This document shows positions 34,440 to 45,178 of a DNA stretch of 64,000 nt, piece after piece. Position 1 is the first letter of the stretch. The number at the start of each line of letters is the position of its first letter. The translations under genes were made by a program, and so were the position numbers. A model generated the notes under the pieces. It made no database searches. It saw only the letters and a list, made by a program, of their open reading frames with translations, and was not told where the DNA came from. The DNA is from Mycoplasmataceae bacterium UBA3729 (GTDB lineage: Bacteria > Bacillota_I > Bacilli_A > Mycoplasmatales > Mycoplasmoidaceae). The stretch spans positions 1 to 64,000 of the forward strand of contig DFHG01000008.1 of the NCBI GenBank assembly GCA_002372615.1, in the 5' to 3' direction.

Positions 34440-36545
34440 ATGTATAAAATGTATAAGAAAATTTTATTATACAGTACCCATTTACTTTTAGGGTCTTCAA
34501 CAATTTTTGGTTCATGTTCTAATTTTGCTCCCAAACATAAAAGTGATCTTTCAGTTACTGTTAAACAAGATTCAGTGGAAATTTATCATACTCAAGCAGG
34601 GAAAACATCTGAAAATTTTATTCAACTATTTTTTGATTCTGACAAAATTAATGATACAAAAGATGTTTCATTTAAATGTATTGGAGATAATGATTTTGCC
34701 GATAAGTTAATTGTAAATAATGATTTTAGTGTTGGTTGAACAGATGACATTACAAAAGGGACTTATGTAGTTAAATGACAAATAAATTATAAAAACCTTG
34801 AGGTGTTTACACCTAATATTTATTTTTTAGTATTATCTAATGATCCTATTTTGATTGAACCAGGGAACATAGATAATGAATTTTGATTTACAGAACATTT
34901 TTTTGATTTTAAATCAAACATTTATAATGAATCTTTAGCTTCAGCTTCAGTTGCAGCAACGTTAAGTTTTGATACATGTGTAAGTGGTGATCTATCAACC
35001 AATGGCGATTTATATATCAAAAATTTAATGGTTGATCGTTTACATTTTGATGATTATGAAGTAATGGGTTATAATGAACCTACAACAACACAATCAATTG
35101 GTGCATCTATCGGACGAAAAACATTTCCTGCTAATTATTTTAACGATGGTTACAATGATGAAACAACATTAATTTTTATGCCTGTTCGTAGTTCTTCATA
35201 TTTTCATGAATGAGCAGATAATGTTTTTGTTGGTAATGGTGATGAAACTAGAACTGTAACTGGACTAGATGGTAAACAGTATACTTTCAAGACTCTTTAT
35301 CAAAACCATTCTGGTTTTAATTTATCAGCACAAGTTGTTATTAATTTTTTAAGACTATATATTGAAAAATATCAAATTGTGGGACGAATTAAATTATGAT
35401 TGGATGGTTTTTCAAGAGGTGCAGCTGTAACTAACAATATTGCAGGAATTCTTGATCGAGCAATTTATGAAAATAATTTATCTTCTTTTTTAGGTGAAGG
35501 TTCATACAATTTAGATAAATATGATATTTATGCATATACATTTGCTACACCAATGGGGGTTAATAAATCACAAGATATTGATCCAAGATCATCAGTTTAT
35601 GATAATATTTTTAATTTAATTGATCTTAATGATATTGTGACAAAAATTGCTCCTGAAGCATGAGGTTTCACACGTTATGGTATTGATTTTTTTCAAGGAT
35701 CAAGACTTTGTGATCCTAATTTTAATTCAAATTTTGAAAAAAGACAAAAACAAATGAAAAATAAAAAGATTTATGATGATGTTTTAAATTTCATGGTATA
35801 TAAAATGAATGGAGAGTTAAATCCAACTGAATTTGTAAATATTTCACCACAATTTGCTTGGGATTCTCTTATTGCTGCTGTAACACAACAAATTGTAAAT
35901 CGTAATGTTTATGTTGAAAATTGACAATCTGATGTTATGGAAATTGTTGATGGAATAATGAATAATGGAACTGATATAACAGATTATTGAACACAACTTA
36001 TTAGCAAATTATTTAGTCTTAATAATTGTACATTGTATCCATGGATCTCTACTCTTGCTCACAACCCTGGTGTGATTATGTCTGCACATGATTGAGATAA
36101 CTATTGTTCTTATTGTAAGGCAACAAGTGTGCTTTATTTTTCCTCAGAAGAAGATGAAATAACTTATTTTAAAGAATGATCATATTGCTCAGTATATTCT
36201 CGTTGTTTTAATTATGTAGTTTTAATGGATACTAATTTAAATAAAGTTGTTTTTGCTACACTTGATAATAAGCCAACCATTAATACTCAGCAAGAAATCC
36301 CTTATTCTATTCAAGTTGAAGCATGCGTTTATGATTATTCATTTTATCCTTACTATACTGAAGGACGTTTTCCAAATGGAAAATATAAATTAGGATATAA
36401 AGCTGATTTATATGCTGTTTGAACTGATGCCTATGTAATGGTTTGTAGATTTTCATCAGACAAATATAGAGATGTTATCTTTGAACAACATTATACTATA
36501 TATTTCTCAACCGATCTATATATTGTTGATTTAGATTTAATATAA
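34440..36545 (+). CDS. Lipase-like (alpha/beta hydrolase) surface lipoprotein
   Basis: This 701-residue protein has a signal peptide ending near FGSC (Cys about residue 25) and an N-terminal beta-rich, Ig-like stretch (about residues 30-140). It is followed by an alpha/beta hydrolase domain of the class 3 lipase type. The nucleophile elbow reads DGFSRGAAVTNN (Ser325). NLIDLNDIV gives the likely catalytic Asp398, followed by WGFTRYG. AHDWDNY (His550) fits the third triad residue. It probably hydrolyses host lipids or esters at the cell surface. Substrate is unknown. Confidence 0.78.
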
Positions 36546-36593
36546 AAAACTAAATTGTAAAGTATTGGATAAATATTTAGATATATTTTTTTG

Positions 36594-36618
36594 ACATCTT
36601 AGTATTTTACTAAGATGT
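36594..36618 (+). terminator. Hairpin after the lipase-like gene
   Basis: A perfect 11-bp stem (36594-36604 with 36608-36618) with a TTT loop lies 50 bp after the stop. No T-run follows, so it may need other signals or may be a transcript-stabilising hairpin. Confidence 0.5.
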
Positions 36619-36744
36619 TAGAGCTATTGTTATATTTAAATAAACCTTTAAAACATTTGTAAATTATTATTTTATTTCTTGTCTAATAATTAAATACAAT
36701 ACATAGTTTAAATTATTTTTAAATTTTGTTAAATTTGCACACTT

Positions 36745-37790
36745 TTATTATTTTTTGAGCTATGTTGCAGAAAAGTATGGTTTTTGCTTAAAAATTAATG
36801 CAATAATTTTGTTTCAAAACATGCTTCTTTTCAATAAATAAATTTCAACTATTTTTTTGTTGACCAGCATAGTTTGTTTCTCTATGACAATTTAATAAAT
36901 GTCTTATAGGGGAATTTATTCCGCCTTCAAGCACATTGTTCATACTTTTTATTTCATTATTGTCAAGAAAATTAAACAATGTTCCACTTAAAAGTAATTT
37001 TCCTAAATTAAATGCAGCAGATCTTAGTTTTGCATGGGTAAATCAAATTTCACCGGATTCTGGATTAAAACTTTTTTTAACTAATAAATTCATAATATTT
37101 GTCCTTTCAAATTTTGAATTTAGATTGTCAATTATTTGCATGTTCAATAGATTTAATTTTTAATAATTATTCTCTAGATAAACATAATAATTCTTTTGAC
37201 CAGCTTGTGTTTCGGGATTTAATGTTAGCTTTTTTCTAACATTCATTCAAACATGGAATAAGCATCTTTAGATTTTTATATTAAATCACATTGATTTAAT
37301 CGTTTTAATTAATCCATTTTGTCCATCACAAACAACATATTCAGGTTCATTAAAGTTTTTAAGAAAATTTCTTCAATTATTTGATGATTCATAATCAACT
37401 AAACAAAAACCGATAACATATTTACCATTGCTTGCTATTAAATATGACTTCTTGTTAACTCTTAAACCATCATGATAGATAACAAGATGTCTATTTCTTG
37501 ATTCAGGAATAAAAAATATTCTTATTTTTAAATATCTTAGTGTTTCTCCAAAATGCCAATCTATGATAACCATACTCAAATATTTTCTTTGAATGGGTAA
37601 GATATTCAAAGTATTTGAACAACCATAATTTGATTTTTTGTTTCTTTTTATGATTTTTACCAATTTTTAAGTAACTGTGGCAATGTGGGCAATATCATTT
37701 TTGACTACCATTTTTGTATAACCCATATTTCTGCAATTTGTGACCACATTTTTGGCAATACCTATTGCCATTTCTTACTTTCTTTTCCAT
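36745..37790 (-). mobile_element. Decayed IS1249/IS256-like transposase
   Basis: The fragments lie in three frames. 37790 to about 37520 encodes a double zinc ribbon (CQKCG and CPHC pairs). About 37520-37290 encodes the catalytic stretch with WRNFLKNFNEPEYVVCDGQNG. About 37280-36800 holds RCLFHVWMNVRKKLTLNPETQAG and, later, NNVLEGGINSPIRHLLNCHR. Together these match the order of an IS1249-type DDE transposase. At least two frameshifts and one stop (about 37160) make it inactive. UGA is used as Trp, so it was native to a code-4 host. No terminal repeats could be defined, so the outer boundaries are approximate. Confidence 0.75.
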
Positions 37791-37864
37791 TTTTTTCAAA
37801 AAACCAACTTTTTTTGCAACATCATTCTATATTTTTGATTAATTGAGTTATAATTAATGTGTTT

Positions 37865-39961
37865 ATGAAATACAAATTATCAAAATTTTTATTATTATTT
37901 AGTACAGTAATTCCAACAATGTGTACATTTACAACTATTTCTTCAAGTTGTACACAAAAAAAAGAGGATGATGATGATGATGACACCATTATCAATGATT
38001 ATTTAACTTTAGAAGTTAAAGATGATTCATCTTTATGTTTCTGATGTAGTGATTTAATGAAACCATCTCAATCACCTAACTTGTATTATGCTTGCTATGA
38101 TCCACAAACTAAAAATAAGCAATTAGTTTGAAGAAAAATAGAAAGAATGGAAATAGAAACAAATTTTCCAACTATTGATGATATTAGTTTAAAATTAGAA
38201 AGTGGTAAAAAATATTTCTTACGTGGTGATAACTTAGATGGATGAGTAAAAGATAATTATGGAACATATACCCAATTTGGGAGTATAGCAATTAATGGTG
38301 GTGATGTAAGATTATCAGGATCAATAATGTCATTATTAGATAATGGAGAAGGTACAAAAAAATGACTCAATAATACATCGAAATGTTTTGATTCTTTATT
38401 TATATTTTCATCAGGTATAACAAAAATAGGTAACATTTTTTCTAATATTAATGAATTAGGTGATTCATGTTTTTCATCAATGTTTAATTATTGTACTAAT
38501 TTAGTTGAAGTTTCAAAGGATTTATTGCCATGGGATACATTGGCACCTGATTGCTTTTCTTACATGTTTGCTGGTTGCACTTCTTTAACTACAGCACCTG
38601 ATTTATCAGCAACAAATTTAATGGAAGGTTGTTATCAAGATATGTTTCATTCATGCCCACGTATAAATTCAATTAAACTTAATTATATGGGAAATTATCA
38701 AGAAGATTATTTTAGAAATTGATTTGCCTCTACAAGTTACATTGGTACATTTTATTACAATGGTAATAGTAGTGCTAATGATTTTGGATTATATAATTGA
38801 ACAGTTAAAAAGTTTTTTAGTTTATATAATGGTTCAAATGTATTATTTGGTTCTTTAAAAAAATCAGGTTTAGATTATAATGATTGAAAACTTTTTTATC
38901 CTGATCAAAATTTTACTTTAAATGGATGAACACTAGATCATGATATTCCCGGTATTTCAGTTTATAATTCAGTTAATAATCAAGGTAGAGTTCTATGAAA
39001 CAATTCATTAGATAAAACAATGTATGAATTTAAAGTTATTTTGCATATTCAATGCAATAATGAAAATTTAGATATTATAAGTAATAAGATTGTTTTATGT
39101 TTATTTGATGATTCTACACTTCCTAGTGATATGAATGTTAGATGAGTAGGTCATAGAGGAACACCATCTGAATATTTTGAGTCTTCAATAGAAAGTTTTG
39201 AATGTGCTGGGAATGATCCAAAATATGATGGAATTGAAACAGACATTCATATTACAGCAGACAATAAAATAGTTTGTGTACATGATTCATGTTGTTTTTG
39301 AAATGATAGTAGAACTGAAAATGATAAAAATACAAAAATAGAGAGTCTTACATATGCTGAAGTAAGAAATAAATGATTAATTAATGGCTTGTCTGAATAT
39401 CCTTATGATTGTCGAACTCACCAATATATCCCTCCTTTGCTTAGTGAATATTTAAATATTTGTTACAAATATAATAAAACAGCTGTAATTGAAATCAAAA
39501 ACGATTATAAGTGAGGTGACGATCAATCTGATTGAAAACCAGAAAAATTGGATGTTTTTTGAAATGAATTAACACCATGAATTAGAATAGGTTTAAAGTT
39601 TAATATTATAAGTTTTGATAATTTAACCTTAAAATATTTGATTGATACATATCAACTTACTCCAGATTTCTTTCAAATGTTGATAAATGGTTATGCTGAT
39701 CCTAGTCATGATATTCATAATGATTTACAATACTTTTTAGATAACAACTTTAGTATTGATTGTACTGATTGACAAATAAGTGAAGTAGGTGGTGGTAATT
39801 TTAATCCTAGTAAAGCTAAAAGCTGAATAAATGCTTTTCATGCTAAAGGCTTGAAAGTTAATATATATACAATTAATAGTTTGTCAAGAGCTCAACAATT
39901 AATTAATTGTGGTGTTGATTATGTATCCTCTAATTATCGATATGATCGATGTCCAAAATAA
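37865..39961 (+). CDS. BspA-like lipoprotein fused to a glycerophosphodiester phosphodiesterase
   Basis: This 698-residue lipoprotein has lipobox ISSSC, then a very acidic linker. Residues about 40-290 form a BspA/DUF285-like region with leucine-rich units (MFNYCTNLVEVSKDLLP, then MFAGCTSLTTAPDL), shared with the next gene. Residues 427-698 form a GDPD domain: GHRG at His430, YDGIETDIHITADN, VCVHD and AVIEIKND supply the metal and catalytic residues. The Asn of the usual ENT is Ser. It may cleave glycerophosphodiesters from host lipids outside the cell. The start could also be the GTG at 37859. Confidence 0.82.
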
Positions 39962-40033
39962 TAAAATTTTAAATTTGTATATTTTGTTGATACAATAATG
40001 TATATTTGTATATTCATAGTTAAAGGAGTAAAA

Positions 40034-41245
40034 ATGTTATTAAAAAAATCAAAATTATTAAAATTATTTTCATGTTTCACATTAGGTTTTGGTATATGTG
40101 GATTAGTTTCACCTGCCATCACTAGTTGTAATAAAAAAAATAAAGAAGATGATGAAATAACTATTAAATTAAATAAAACTGATATTAATTTGAGCACAAC
40201 AGATTCAACAAATAATTCATTTCAGTTAATTCCTGCTATTACACCTATAGATAAGGCTGATTTACCTGTAACTTGAACTTCAGCAAATCCAGCAATAGCC
40301 ACTGTTAATGCTGGACTTGTAGTAGCTGCAAAACCTGGTAAAACAAAGGTTACTGCATCTATTGGTAAAAAATCTGCTAGTTGTAATGTTACTGTAGTTC
40401 AAACTGATACAAATAATTATTTAGTTTTAGATGTTGTTGAAGATTCGGCAATGTGTTTTTGGTGTGACCTATCATATGCAACTGTTTCTCCTAATTTATC
40501 TTATATAGATTATGATGATTATGTTTCTGGTAAAACAAATTGGACTAATCTAAATAGAATTGATTTACCAAATAGTAAACCCTCTAAGGTAAATATATCT
40601 TTAGAATTAATACATGGTAAAAAATATTTATTGCGTGGTGATAATTTAAATGGATGATTACAATATAATTCATTAGCTAATCAATATACACAAGGTGGGA
40701 ATATTGCGTTCTTAGATGGTGATGTAAAATTATATGGATCAATAATGTCATTGCTTGATAATGGAAGAGGTATAAAAGCTTCACTTGCTGATACTAATCG
40801 TTGTTTTAGTTCATTATTTAGATATTCAACAGGTATAACTAGAGTTGATGAAATATTTTCAAGTGTTAATCAATTAGGTAATGGATGTTTTAGAACAATG
40901 TTTGATAGTTGTACTAATTTAAGTGAAGTTAAAACTAATTTGTTACCATGAGTTGATTTAACAGAAGAATGTTTTTATCATATGTTTTATGGTTGCTCAT
41001 CACTAACAACAGCACCTGATTTACCAGGTGTAAATTTAGTAAAAAATTGTTATCGAGATATGTTTAATAAATGTGGTGTATTGAATTCTATTAAATTAAA
41101 TAATTACATGGGTGGTTATAATAACGATTATTTCCAAAATTGAGCAGATGATGTAGCAACGAATGGTACACTTTATTATAAAGGTAGTTCTACAGCTCAA
41201 GATTTTAAATTACCATCAGGATGACGTGTTGTAATTAATTCTTAG
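40034..41245 (+). CDS. BspA-like leucine-rich lipoprotein with BIG2 domain
   Basis: This 403-residue surface lipoprotein has lipobox AITSC. Next comes a bacterial Ig-like BIG2 domain (about residues 35-115: LPVTWTSANPAIATVNAGLV and a TASI-type end), then the same module as the upstream gene: MCFW, KKYLLRGDNLNGW, GSIMSLLDNG and leucine-rich MFDSCTNL/MFYGCSSLTTAPDL units. It ends GTLYYKGSS then GWRVV, as in many mollicute BspA-like proteins. AAGGAG at 40023-40028 fixes the ATG. An adhesin role is plausible, not shown. Confidence 0.85.
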
Positions 41246-41342
41246 TTTATAATTTAAGAAAATATAAGCAAAGCATCATGAATCAAAATAATTTATAAAT
41301 GTCATATATATATAAGTTAATTAATCTAAATTTTTGAGAGGG

Positions 41343-41376
41343 AAAATCTTCTAGTCTTTTGATTAGAAGATTTTTT
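41343..41376 (+). terminator. Rho-independent terminator after the BspA-like gene
   Basis: A perfect 11-bp stem (41343-41353 with 41364-41374) and 10-base loop runs into six T. It is the clearest intrinsic terminator in this region. Confidence 0.8.
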
Positions 41377-41385
41377 GTTTAATTT

Positions 41386-42029
41386 GTGAAAATTAAACAA
41401 TATTTAAATAATAATCGTCCTGTTAATACAACTAAAAATAACAAAACATATATAAACATGAATCAAAAAAATGATGAATGTTATACGTGAAAAGTTGAAA
41501 GTGATAGATTAGTTAATTATTTAATAAGGAAAAAAATTGTTTCTAAAAAGGCGAAAATTTGATTACCATTCAACGACTATAAAAGTGCCATATATTTTTT
41601 ACTTTTAGAAAATAGATACAAAAACTTGATTACTACAGATGATGATTTCTACAAACTTGCTAATAATATTGAGTATGATATTATTATTTCCAACCCTCCA
41701 TTTCACAATCAATCTAAATATTTACAAAATTACTAGAATTAAATAAACCTTTTATTTTATTACAAACAATAATGTTTTTTAATAATGGAACATGCATAAA
41801 AATGTTGATAAAATATGGGGCAAAATTTGGTGCTCTATGTCCTAATAAAAGAATGGGTTTTGAGAGAAATATTGGATTTTTATGTCCAAATAAAAATATG
41901 GGATTCATTACAAATGGTAAGAAGTATGAATACACTTCTGCATTTTATTCATTTTGATTGTGTTTTAAAACAAAAGTAATATGATTTGTAAATATCGAAA
42001 TTGAAAGTGATAAAAAAACATGAAATTAA
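41386..42029 (+). pseudogene. Frameshifted N6-adenine DNA methyltransferase
   Basis: The first frame (GTG 41386 or ATG 41458 to the TAG at 41734) ends with YDIIISNPPFHNQSKYLQ, carrying the catalytic NPPF motif IV of N6-adenine methyltransferases. The continuation, LLELNKPFILLQTIMFF to FYSFWLCF, lies in another frame to the TAA at 42027. Adding one A to the run at 41726-41729 would join them into one protein of about 190-215 residues. It could be a recent pseudogene, a slippage switch or a sequencing error. Homologues occur in phages and mollicutes. Confidence 0.7.
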
Positions 42030-42178
42030 AACTTAATACATTTAATAAAATCATAGGTATGGAATTTAGAGTTAATAATATAGTTAAATTTTATGCTAAT
42101 ATTGCTGTCTGATTCGTTGAAACAGCAGAAGATGCAAGGAAAAATGGGTTTTCACACATTTTTTATTTAAAAATTTAA
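42020..42178 (+). CDS. Small open frame, uncertain
   Basis: A 52-codon frame starts with MKLKLNTFNKIIG, overlaps the end of the methyltransferase remnant and uses one UGA Trp. It has no recognised domain and may be a fragment. Confidence 0.25.
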
Positions 42179-42179
42179 T

Positions 42180-42430
42180 TAAAATATCAACATTTTTTTC
42201 ATCAATATGTTTGAATTCGTAATTATTGATCAATGTTTTAATGTTTACTTTATCAATATATTTTCCTGACCAATATAATTATCAAAGTAAAGTGATCTTA
42301 ATAAATGAGATGGTTTTAGTTTGTGAGGGCACGTATTATCACATATAGCTCATGACATAATAAACATTTTTTACTAAATTTTTGTACATGTTTTCACTTA
42401 ATGACTTATTTAATTTAATGTTTTTTATAT
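42180..42430 (-). pseudogene. Possible coding remnant on the minus strand
   Basis: Minus-strand frames contain protein-like pieces such as YKNLVKNVYYVMSY and KPSHLLRSLYFDNYIGQ, but frame shifts and stops break them. This looks like an old gene in decay. No family is recognised. Confidence 0.3.
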
Positions 42431-42500
42431 TATGAAATTATTATAAATATGATTTTTATAATATTTGGTAAAACAAAATTAATTAATTTGACAGAAATGA

Positions 42501-43163
42501 TTAATAATTTATTAATAATTCATCAACATCAATTCCTAATTTTTGTTTAATTAATTTTTTAAAATAATATCTAAATTTCCTAATAATTAATGTTACATTT
42601 CGGTATGATAATTTTAATTTAACAGCAATATCACTAATTTGTCAACCATTCGCAGATAATAAATAAATTGTTTTTTGAGTTTTATTTTTAATACTATTAA
42701 CAGTTTTATAAAATAATTGAATTATATACTTTGTATATATTTTATTTTGTATACTAATTTCACTAACAACATTAATTTTATTGTTAACTAGAATTGAATT
42801 ATTATTAGTTTCATCATTGTTATTAATTAATGAAAAAGACAATTCGGTTTTATTTATACCAGATTTTCCAAAGAATAATGATTGTAGTAAATATGTTTTA
42901 CAAATAGTATGAATTGCTTGATCAAAACTACAATTATTATTGGTAATATCATATATATAAATCGATTTAATTATTCCTTCAAGGGCAATTTGCATTAATT
43001 CTCCTTTTGATAAATCTCATGTTTTAGCATATTTACTTCTAAATATGTAAAAAAGATAATTGAAAATTTTTTTGATATATAAATCAATAATTATTTTCTT
43101 ACCATCAATTAAATTAGCAAATTTAATTAAATACAAAAGTTCATTTTGTGTAGTTTGTTCCAT
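42501..43163 (-). CDS. Sigma-70-like transcription factor candidate
   Basis: This 220-residue protein has sigma-factor organisation. The helical N-terminal half (about residues 25-110) includes LFYIFRSKYAKTWDLSKGE. The C-terminal helix-turn-helix (about residues 170-205) reads IYLLSANGWQISDIAVKLKLSYRNVTLIIRK in successive pieces, as in sigma region 4. The middle linker is Asn/Ser-rich. A minor sigma factor controls recombination genes in Mycoplasma genitalium; this protein could be a counterpart, but no sequence comparison was possible. It precedes pgi on the same strand. Confidence 0.6.
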
Positions 43164-43213
43164 AGTATTGAAACATTATAAACAAAATTATTAAATAGAT
43201 TTCCTGTTTTTTT

Positions 43214-44500
43214 CTATTTTTTTCCTAAAAGAGTAAACATTTCTTTTTTATATTGTTCAACGCCAGGTTGATCAAAAGGATTAACTTTTAATAAATATGA
43301 ACTCATCATAGCAGCCTTTGCCAATCAAATAAATAAATATCCATAATCAAAAGCACTATTCGATTTACTAATATGAATAATAAAATTATTCACATTACCA
43401 TTTTTTATATGTGCATTTAATGTGCCCATAAATGCATTTTGAGTAATTGAAGATAAGGTTTTATTATTTAAATATTTTATTCCATCATCACTATCATTTA
43501 TTTTTAATTTAATATCATTTGCATATGAATCAATGAATAAAGTTGTTTCAAAGAAGTTTCTGCTACCATCTTGTAGATATTGACCTAATGAATGTAAATC
43601 TGTTGTAAATAAACTATAAGTTGGATATAGTCCATGTTTATTTTTTCCTTCACTTTCACCAAATAATTGTTGTCATTGTGAACCAATCATGAGTAAGTAA
43701 GGATCATAAACTATAAAATTTTCAAGTTGCATTTTTTTATTTGTGTGTAAATAATGACGGTAACAAGCATACAAATATGCAGAATTTTGTATTAATTTTG
43801 AAGTTTTTAAATCATTTAATGCTTGTTTACATCCTTGCATTATTTTACATATATCAATTCCTGCGACTGCCATGGGAAATAATCCAACTGGAGTTAATGT
43901 GGAATATCTACCACCAATATTTGATGGGATATAAAACATTTTGTATCCTTTAGCAGAAGCAAAATCATGCAATGTACCTTTATGTGCATCGGTAATAGCA
44001 ACAATTAATTTTTTTGCTTTATTAACACTAACAATTTCTTCTAATCTTTTTCTAAAAATTCTAAAAGATACAGCTGGTTCAAGTGTGGTACCAGATTTAC
44101 TTATAATGATGATACCAAATTTTTGATTACCAAGTTTTCTTAAAATAGCATTAATATAACTTGTATTTATGTTATGAACATAAATCATGTTGATTTTCGT
44201 TAAATCGTTAAGTACCATATCAATTGCTGCTTTAATACCAATATAACTACCACCAATACCAATAACAAGAATATTTTTGATTTTCATTTCATTTCATTCT
44301 TTGGCTTTATTGATAATATCTTTTAATTCATTTTGGTGATAATATGTATCCATATGCAACCAGCCTGTCATATTAACACCAACAGCCTTGTTTGTATTGA
44401 TTTTATTATCAATTTTATTTATTGTATTTTGGTATTTCTTAATAATTGCACTTTCATTTAAAGATTTATTAGTTGTACATTTTGTTTCAAATTTAATCAT
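43214..44500 (-). CDS. pgi: Glucose-6-phosphate isomerase
   Basis: This 428-residue enzyme converts glucose-6-phosphate to fructose-6-phosphate. It has the [16 protein letters not shown] phosphate-binding start, [17 protein letters not shown], the [16 protein letters not shown] signature, and [14 protein letters not shown] at the C-terminus with the catalytic Lys region. The length is that of the short bacterial form. UGA Trp occurs at 44291 and 43673. It lies 18 bp downstream of ung. Confidence 0.96.
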
Positions 44501-44518
44501 AAAAAATATTTTATATTT

Positions 44519-45175
44519 TTATCAAGAAATAACTTTAATATTTTTTGATTTCAAATAATTATTTGTTTTTGAAAATGGTTTTGATCCAAAAAATCCACAA
44601 TGAGCACTTAATGGTGATGGATGGGAAGAGAAAATTACTAAATTATTATTTTGATTAATTAATTTGATTTTACTTTTTGCTCAATTGCCTCATAAAATAT
44701 AGACAATATTTTTATATTTTTGCAATTCTTTAATCACCTCATCAGTAATTTTTTCTCATTGCAAATAATAATGTGAACCCGGATGGTTATATTCTACAGT
44801 CAATATTGAATTCAATAATAAAACTCCTTGTTGTGCTCATGAAGATAAATTACCATTTGTTCTTACAATATTTAAATCATTTTTTAATTCAGTGAAAATA
44901 TTTTTTAATGATTTAGGTAATGGACACTCTTCATTTACACTAAATGCTAATCCATTAGCTTGATTCATTTTATAGTATGGATCTTGCCCAATAATAACCA
45001 CTTTTGTATCTTCAATATTAAAATAATTAAAACAACGAAATATTTCTTCCTTTTTAGGGAAAATTATTTTATGTTCATATAATTTGCTAACTTGATTTAA
45101 AATATGATCAACAATATTTTTAATTTGAATTTTATTAAAAAAATATTTTCAATTAGTTTTTAAATTAATTTCCAT
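44519..45175 (-). CDS. ung: Uracil-DNA glycosylase
   Basis: This 218-residue repair enzyme removes uracil from DNA. It has the catalytic [17 protein letters not shown] motif (Asp general base) and [15 protein letters not shown] with the catalytic His. The length is typical. It starts 3 bp after the stop of the upstream lipoprotein gene, so it may depend on that transcript. Confidence 0.95.
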
Positions 45176-45178
45176 TTA

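Noticed and set aside
43741..44126. Plus-strand open frames inside pgi
   Set aside because: Shadows of the clearly coding minus-strand pgi gene.
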